Of a stretch of DNA of 10,624 bases, positions 6,730-10,624 are shown piece by piece. The DNA is from Anaerolineae bacterium (GTDB taxonomy: Bacteria > Chloroflexota > Anaerolineae > DRVO01): positions 1-10,624 of the forward strand of contig JAAYAV010000311.1 of NCBI GenBank assembly GCA_012719195.1, written 5' to 3'. Each line of letters starts with the position of its first letter. Within the stretch, counting starts at the first letter, position 1. The translations under genes and the position numbers were made by a program. The notes beneath the pieces are model-generated. The model searched no databases, was not told where the DNA came from, and saw only the letters and a program-made list of their open reading frames with translations.

Positions 6730-7828
6730 CGATGGGCACGACGCGTCCCTTCCAGACCGCCCGCCCCACCACGACCTTCAGGAAGAGAGACACCGCCATC
6801 ACCAGGCCGAACGCCAACAGCGGAACCGGGAAGAGAACCGCCGTCGCCACCCGAAAGCGCCCGATCCGCCGCAGCATCCACCAGACCTGCGCTGCGTAGG
6901 CGGAGTAGATGAGTCCGTAGGCGACGAGCAGCCCTGCATCCAGCCAGGCATGCCGCAACAGCGGGTCAAAGGCGGCCCCGAAGCATCCGCAGACCCAGGC
7001 GACGGAGAGCAGGAGCATGACGGGGCTGAGGCAGGCGGCGCCTTGGCCGAAGTTCTTGGTCCAGCCCTCCAGCAGGGAGCGTAGCCCGTCCGGGTACATG
7101 CGGAAGGAGACGGTGCCGCGGCCTCCGAAGGAGCCCACCGGAAGCCCGTGCTCGGCGAAGGCCTGGGCCAGGGCCAGGTCTTCCAGCATGGCGCACCTGG
7201 AGGCAGCGTGCCCACCCACGCGGAAGTAGTCCTGCCGCCGGCACATCACACAGGGACCGAACCCTCCGCCCGGCTGCACTCGCTCGCCCAAGGGCGTGAA
7301 GGCGTTGAGTCCGGCCATGAGCACAATGTTGAAGAAGGCCGACAGCTGCTCGTAGGCGCGGACCGTCACGTGGTAGGGCTGAACCGTCACCAGCCCGCCA
7401 CGGTGCTGCTGTAGGCGGGCGAGGTCGGCCACTGCCTCCGGCTCCAGCCAGGCGTCGGCATCCAGGAAAAGGAGCAGGTCGCCGGTGGCGGCCTGTGCCC
7501 CCAACCAACATGCCCACCCCTTGCCCATCCACCCATCGGCGGGCCCACCGGAGCCGATGACCGTGGCTCCCAGCGACCGGGCCACGGCGGCGGTGTCGTC
7601 GCTGGAATCGTCGTCTACCACCAGCACCTCGTGAGGCGCAAGCGACTGCTGGGAGAGCGAGGCCAGCAAGCGGGGGAGGTTGTGCGCTTCGTTGCGGGCG
7701 GGGATGACCACCGACACGCGCGGCGGCCCGTGGTCCGCGCCGGCCGGCTCCTGCTTAGGGACGGTGCGCACTCGCCACATGAGGAACAGGCCGACGAACC
7801 AGGCAACGGTCAGCGTCACTAGGTTCAC
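6716..7828 (-). CDS. CrtQ-like family 2 glycosyltransferase, membrane-anchored
   Basis: A 370-residue GT2 enzyme. It has an N-terminal hydrophobic anchor (about 3-18), then the catalytic domain starting with RVSVVIPARNE (37-47). The nucleotide-sugar residues are VDDDSSDDT (71-79), the metal-binding DAD motif is at 123-125, and the putative catalytic-base motif LEDLAL puts Glu216-Asp217 in place. In addition, GGGFGPC (187-193), SFRMYPDG (241-248) and EGWTKNF (254-260) are those of the 4,4'-diaponeurosporenoate glycosyltransferase (CrtQ) type. Three or so C-terminal helices (about 268-287, 297-318, 330-355) fix it in the membrane. It likely transfers a sugar to a lipid carboxylate or hydroxyl. 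The GTG start overlaps the stop of a 26-codon upstream ORF (GTGA), and a weak GGTGGG lies just before it. Family is secure; the carotenoid substrate is unproven. Confidence 0.88.
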   Translation of the reverse strand: MNLVTLTVAWFVGLFLMWRVRTVPKQEPAGADHGPPRVSVVIPARNEAHNLPRLLASLSQQSLAPHEVLVVDDDSSDDTAAVARSLGATVIGSGGPADGWMGKGWACWLGAQAATGDLLLFLDADAWLEPEAVADLARLQQHRGGLVTVQPYHVTVRAYEQLSAFFNIVLMAGLNAFTPLGERVQPGGGFGPCVMCRRQDYFRVGGHAASRCAMLEDLALAQAFAEHGLPVGSFGGRGTVSFRMYPDGLRSLLEGWTKNFGQGAACLSPVMLLLSVAWVCGCFGAAFDPLLRHAWLDAGLLVAYGLIYSAYAAQVWWMLRRIGRFRVATAVLFPVPLLAFGLVMAVSLFLKVVVGRAVWKGRVVPIGGRG

Positions 7829-7905
7829 GAGCCCACCCGTGGCCGCCCGGGCCGCAGCAGCCGGCCGTCTGGAGCAGTCCTATCCGCCGCACCGGTGAGG
7901 CGCAT
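7825..7905 (-). CDS. Possible 26-residue leader ORF before the glycosyltransferase
   Basis: An ATG with a good AGGAG ribosome binding site five bases upstream opens a 26-codon frame rich in Arg, Gly and Pro (MRLTGAADRTAPDGRLLRPG and onward). It ends in a TGA overlapping the glycosyltransferase GTG as GTGA. The glycosyltransferase itself has only a weak binding site, so translation may be coupled to this frame. The peptide resembles nothing known and might be chance coding. The strong start site and the exact overlap are the reasons to list it. Confidence 0.35.
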   Translation of the reverse strand: MRLTGAADRTAPDGRLLRPGRPRVGS

Positions 7906-7926
7906 CTGGACTCCTAACTAGTGGGA

Positions 7927-7954
7927 ACGCGGAGCCGGCCAACCGGCTCCGCGT
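7927..7954 (-). terminator. Strong hairpin after guaB, probable terminator or attenuator
   Basis: The arms ACGCGGAGCCGG and CCGGCTCCGCGT pair perfectly over 12 bp around a four-base loop, beginning 29 bases after the guaB stop. On the minus strand it is followed by TTCCCACTAG, not a real U-tract. It may therefore be an imperfect intrinsic terminator, an mRNA-stabilising 3' end, or a partial attenuator for the glycosyltransferase genes whose leader ORF begins 21 bases further on. Confidence 0.6.
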
Positions 7955-7983
7955 GAGCGCGAGTGACGCCGCGGATCGAGACT

Positions 7984-9456
7984 TTACCGCCAGACCTGAT
8001 AGTTGGGCGGTTCCTTGGTGATGATCACGTCGTGCGGGTGCGACTCGATGAGCCCGGCGCTGGTGATGCGCACGAACTGCGCCTTCGCCTGCAGGTCGGG
8101 TATGCTGCTCGCGCCCACGTAGCCCATGCCGGAGCGAACTCCGCCGAGCATCTGCTGAACGTAGTCGGCCAGGCGACCCTTGTAGGGGACGCGCCCCTCG
8201 ATGCCCTCCGGGGAGATCTTAGTGAGGGCAGTGCCCATGCCGGCGCCGTAACGATCGCGTCCCAGCCCGGCCATGGCCCCCAATGAGCCCATGCCGCGGT
8301 AGTCCTTGAAGTACTTGCCCTCCAGCAGCACCACCTCGCCCGGGCTCTCTTCCAGCCCGGCCAGCAGGTTGCCCAACATCACCGAGTTAGCCCCGGAGGC
8401 GAGCGCCTTCACGATGTCGCCCGAGTACTTGATGCCGCCGTCGGCTATCACCGGAACGCCCTTCTCTGCCGCCGCCCGGGCGCACTCCCAGATCGCCGTG
8501 ATCTGCGGAACGCCCACGCCCGCCACCACCCGGGTGGTGCAGATGGAGCCTGCTCCCACGCCGACCTTCACCGCATCGGCGCCGGCAGCGATAAGGTCGA
8601 GCGTGCCCTCGCGCGTGACCACATTCCCGGAGATGAGCTGCAAGTGCGGGTGCCGGCTCTTGACGTACTCCGTCATTGCCACCACGTTCTTGGTATGACC
8701 GTGAGCGGTGTCGATGACCAGCACATCCAGCCCGGCGCGTACCAACTCGTCCAGCCGCTCCTTGGCATCGCCGCTTACGCCGATCGCGGCCCCCGCCAGC
8801 AGCCGCCCCTTGCTATCCTGGGCAGCGCGGGGGAAGTCCAGCTTCTTCTGGATGTCCTTGACGGTGATGAGGCCGCGAAGTACGAAGTCCTCGTCCACCA
8901 GGGGCAGCTTCTCGATGCGGTGGCGCTGCAGAATGGCCTTGGCCTGCTCCAGCGTAGTGCCGATGGGAGCGGTAACCAGACCTTCGGCCGTCATGAACTC
9001 GCTGACGGGCCGCGTCAGGTCTTCGGCAAATCGGACGTCGCGATTGGTGAGGATGCCAACCAGGTGGTTGCCGTCCCGTACAATGGGTACGCCGGAGATA
9101 TGATACCGGCTCATAATGGCCTCAGCCTCGGCCAGGGTGGCATCGGGGCCCAAGGTGATGGGATCCACGATCATGCCCGACTCGCTGCGCTTGACCTTGT
9201 CCACCTCCTCGGCCTGCCGCTCCACCGTCATGTTGCGGTGCAGGATGCTGACACCGCCTTCGCGTGCCATCGCAATGGCCATACGCGACTCCGACACCGT
9301 ATCCATGGCCGCCGACAGGATGGGAATGTTGAGGCCAAGACCGGCCGTTGCCTGGACTTGAAGGCTGACTTCCGAGGGGAGGATCGCGGACTTCTGGGGC
9401 ACGAGTAGGACGTCGTCGAAGGTTAGGGCCTCGCGTGCCGGGAACTCGCAGCTCAT
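7984..9456 (-). CDS. guaB: Inosine-5'-monophosphate dehydrogenase
   Basis: Catalyses the NAD-dependent oxidation of IMP to XMP, the committed step of guanine nucleotide synthesis, in the cytosol as a tetramer. The 490-residue length is normal. The TIM barrel is split by two CBS domains (about 93-205). The catalytic loop GSICTTR carries Cys306, preceded by GVGAG where most bacterial enzymes have GxGPG. IADGGIKYSGD (337-347) binds the phosphate, YRGMGSLGAM (386-395) lies in the IMP site, and the flap contains DRY (401-403). The C-terminus has ESHPHDV as expected. The ATG start is preceded by a near-perfect AGGAGGTGA eight bases upstream, indicating high expression. A TTGACA promoter lies upstream, and a strong hairpin follows the stop. 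No other purine gene is adjacent. Confidence 0.98.
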   Translation of the reverse strand: MSCEFPAREALTFDDVLLVPQKSAILPSEVSLQVQATAGLGLNIPILSAAMDTVSESRMAIAMAREGGVSILHRNMTVERQAEEVDKVKRSESGMIVDPITLGPDATLAEAEAIMSRYHISGVPIVRDGNHLVGILTNRDVRFAEDLTRPVSEFMTAEGLVTAPIGTTLEQAKAILQRHRIEKLPLVDEDFVLRGLITVKDIQKKLDFPRAAQDSKGRLLAGAAIGVSGDAKERLDELVRAGLDVLVIDTAHGHTKNVVAMTEYVKSRHPHLQLISGNVVTREGTLDLIAAGADAVKVGVGAGSICTTRVVAGVGVPQITAIWECARAAAEKGVPVIADGGIKYSGDIVKALASGANSVMLGNLLAGLEESPGEVVLLEGKYFKDYRGMGSLGAMAGLGRDRYGAGMGTALTKISPEGIEGRVPYKGRLADYVQQMLGGVRSGMGYVGASSIPDLQAKAQFVRITSAGLIESHPHDVIITKEPPNYQVWR

Positions 9457-9535
9457 GGGCGGTCACCTCCTGAGCTTGGGCCGCGGGAGAGGCAGTGGAT
9501 CGCGCTCGCCCCGGGCGGCGGTAAAATTGCCGGAT

Positions 9536-9565
9536 AGCGTACCATCGCTCCGGCAGGGCTGTCAA
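9536..9565 (-). promoter_or_regulatory. Probable guaB promoter
   Basis: On the minus strand a perfect -35 box TTGACA is followed after 18 bases by TACGCT, a moderate -10 box. Transcription would begin about 70 bases before the guaB ATG. An imperfect dyad (9530-9553, outer arms CCGGA/TCCGG, inner GCG/CGC) spans the -10 box and half of the spacer and could be an operator. Confidence 0.5.
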
Positions 9566-9662
9566 ACGTAATCGCGTGGTCGACCTGAATGACTGCGGCT
9601 TGGGTAGGACGGCAGTTGTTGGGATTGGTGCGCACCCCAGGGCCGGCATCACAGCCTCCCCG

Positions 9663-9785
9663 TGTCATTCTGAGGCCCGGCAGGCGACCGCTCCAGTCGT
9701 CCGTCGGGCCGAGGAATCTACCGGATGCTGAGCGTAGATCCCTCGCCGCGTTCACGGCTTCGGCGCGACCTGGCTCGGAATGACA
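9663..9785. repeat. 123-bp MITE-like element with nested inverted repeats
   Basis: The ends are TGTCATTCTGAG and CTCGGAATGACA, matching as inverted repeats at 11 of 12 positions. Inside lies a second pair, GAGGAATCTAC (9711-9721) and GTAGATCCCTC (9734-9744), matching at 10 of 11. Elements with GTCATTC(C/T)GAG ends and an internal GAGGAATCT/AGATCCCTC dyad are, from memory, a dispersed non-coding repeat type seen in many GC-rich environmental genomes, including Chloroflexota. No transposase gene and no obvious target duplication are visible here. It lies between two divergent genes, the usual safe site for such repeats. Confidence 0.7.
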
Positions 9786-9945
9786 AGGAGCGGCTCAGCA
9801 TGACCTCGGCTGGCCAAGATGCAGGTGACCCGACGGCGTGACGAGGACTCGGCTGGTGCCGCTGCAGCCGCAACGGTGGCAACGATTCTGCTACGACAAC
9901 ATCATGCCGCTCCGCGGACGGGGCGCGCGAGAGGAGGAGTACGCC

Positions 9946-10623
9946 ATGCCGAGCTCTGCCCCCGGGTCCAGCCTACTTCCAAGTGAAGTGATCTTCCTCG
10001 CCCGCGACCAGTTCGCCCCGCCGGCCGGCCGCCTGAACTACTTCCGCTCCTCCGGCATCGAGATCAAGGCCTCCGTGCCCGAGCTGGCGCAGTTGTCCTA
10101 TGCCGCCGCCTTCCTGGCTGTGGAGAAGGCCGGCCTCCTGAGCCTCAACCTGCGCTCCAAGAAAGCGCTCCTGGGCCTACGCACGGTGGATGCCCTCTAC
10201 GCCGATCCGCTCCCCGGCAGGGCCGACCCGTTCCCGTCCGACTGTCTGGAAAGCCGCCTGCGGGAGGCCGCCTTCGACCTCAGCGCGAAGCAGCAACACG
10301 AGATCCCCCGCATCGTCCACGGCCTCTGGTCTTCCGACAGCAGCAACCCCTTCGGAGATGCCGTCGGCCTGATCCAGAGCCTGATGGCCGCCCGGGGCGT
10401 GCTCGCGACGACCAGCAGCAAGCGGCTGAAGCTGTTCACCGTCGTGTCCCACTCGGAGCCGCCACTGGTGGTGGCGGAGGCGGCGGCCCAAGCGACGGAG
10501 GTGCAGGCAATGCTGGCCGGCTGCCGTACGGAGCGGCCGGAAGTGTGGAAGCAGCTGCTGGACGGGATCGCCAAGGGCATTCGCAAGCACGAGAAGGACG
10601 ACAGCCCCGACTTCGACGACTAG
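9946..10623 (+). CDS. Hypothetical protein, possibly GPP34-like
   Basis: A 225-residue, probably cytosolic protein with no signal peptide or membrane segment. I do not recognise it firmly. Its pattern is an opening strand/helix (PSEVIFLARDQFAPPAGRLN), a long helix rich in Ala and Leu (ELAQLSYAAAFLAVEKAGLL), a basic KK stretch, and later LMAARGVL followed by KRLKLFTVV. This order faintly recalls the GPP34 (Golgi phosphoprotein 3-like) helical fold found in bacteria, but no diagnostic motif is seen. The tail is acidic. The ATG chosen is preceded by GAGGAGGAG six bases upstream. The same frame is open back to a GTG at 9838 and an ATG at 9904, but those lack binding sites. It diverges from guaB across the repeat-bearing gap, and the stop falls one base before the window end. 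Confidence 0.8.
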   Translation: MPSSAPGSSLLPSEVIFLARDQFAPPAGRLNYFRSSGIEIKASVPELAQLSYAAAFLAVEKAGLLSLNLRSKKALLGLRTVDALYADPLPGRADPFPSDCLESRLREAAFDLSAKQQHEIPRIVHGLWSSDSSNPFGDAVGLIQSLMAARGVLATTSSKRLKLFTVVSHSEPPLVVAEAAAQATEVQAMLAGCRTERPEVWKQLLDGIAKGIRKHEKDDSPDFDD

Positions 10624-10624
10624 G

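Larger units (their letters stand above)
9457..9945. other. Divergent intergenic region between guaB and the last gene
   Basis: This roughly 490-bp stretch holds, from the guaB side, a leader of about 70 bases, the guaB promoter and its dyad, about 95 bases with nothing recognisable, the 123-bp inverted-repeat element, a degenerate extra element end near 9794-9804, and about 140 bases up to the start of the right-hand gene. Open frames inside it overlap the repeat and lack binding sites, so they are not called genes. No convincing promoter for the right-hand gene was found. Confidence 0.7.

Noticed and set aside
8644..9408. 254-codon + strand frame within guaB
   Set aside because: Antisense to guaB, which is certain; the product matches nothing and no start signal is seen.
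9589..9783. 64-codon + strand frame in the guaB upstream gap
   Set aside because: It runs through the inverted-repeat element, has no ribosome binding site, and lacks protein-like composition.
9838..9945. N-terminal extension of the last gene to the GTG at 9838
   Set aside because: The extra 36 residues are low-quality sequence with no binding site, whereas the ATG at 9946 has a strong GAGGAGGAG site.

Overview
The window is a GC-rich (roughly two-thirds G+C by eye), gene-dense bacterial chromosome segment. It holds eleven credible protein genes and one possible very short leader ORF. No rRNA, tRNA, CRISPR array, transposase or phage gene was seen. The GC content, frequent GTG/TTG starts, strong GGAGG-type ribosome binding sites, the zinc-ribbon membrane protein and a GTCATTC-ended inverted-repeat element would suit Chloroflexota or another deep-branching GC-rich lineage. 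That placement is a guess, because no taxonomic marker other than guaB is present.

Layout. The left edge carries the 3' part of an iron-type alcohol dehydrogenase gene on the + strand. It converges, 7 bp apart, on a long run of minus-strand genes. Read in their own direction (right to left) these are: guaB (IMP dehydrogenase); a glycosyltransferase overlapping an acyltransferase, the pair resembling CrtQ and CrtO of staphyloxanthin synthesis; a CE7-type acetyl esterase followed by an unrecognised protein with a C-terminal four-cysteine cluster; a hicB-hicA toxin-antitoxin pair; a B12-binding-type radical SAM protein; an EamA-family transporter; and a small zinc-ribbon membrane protein. At the right edge a + strand gene of unknown function diverges from guaB. 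The roughly 490-bp gap between them holds the guaB promoter and a 123-bp element with nested inverted repeats.

How the genes may work together. The clearest functional unit is the CrtQ/CrtO-like pair. These enzymes normally glycosylate and then acylate a carotenoid carboxylate, but no carotenoid backbone gene (crtM/crtN type) is in the window, so the acceptor here is open. The pair follows guaB after a perfect 12-bp hairpin. It is preceded by a 26-codon ORF with a good ribosome binding site whose stop overlaps the glycosyltransferase start (GTGA), which suggests translational coupling. The esterase and the cysteine-cluster protein lie 47 bp apart and probably share a transcript from a promoter just downstream of the acyltransferase gene. 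The hicBA pair may read into the radical SAM gene. The rest looks like ordinary housekeeping or accessory content.
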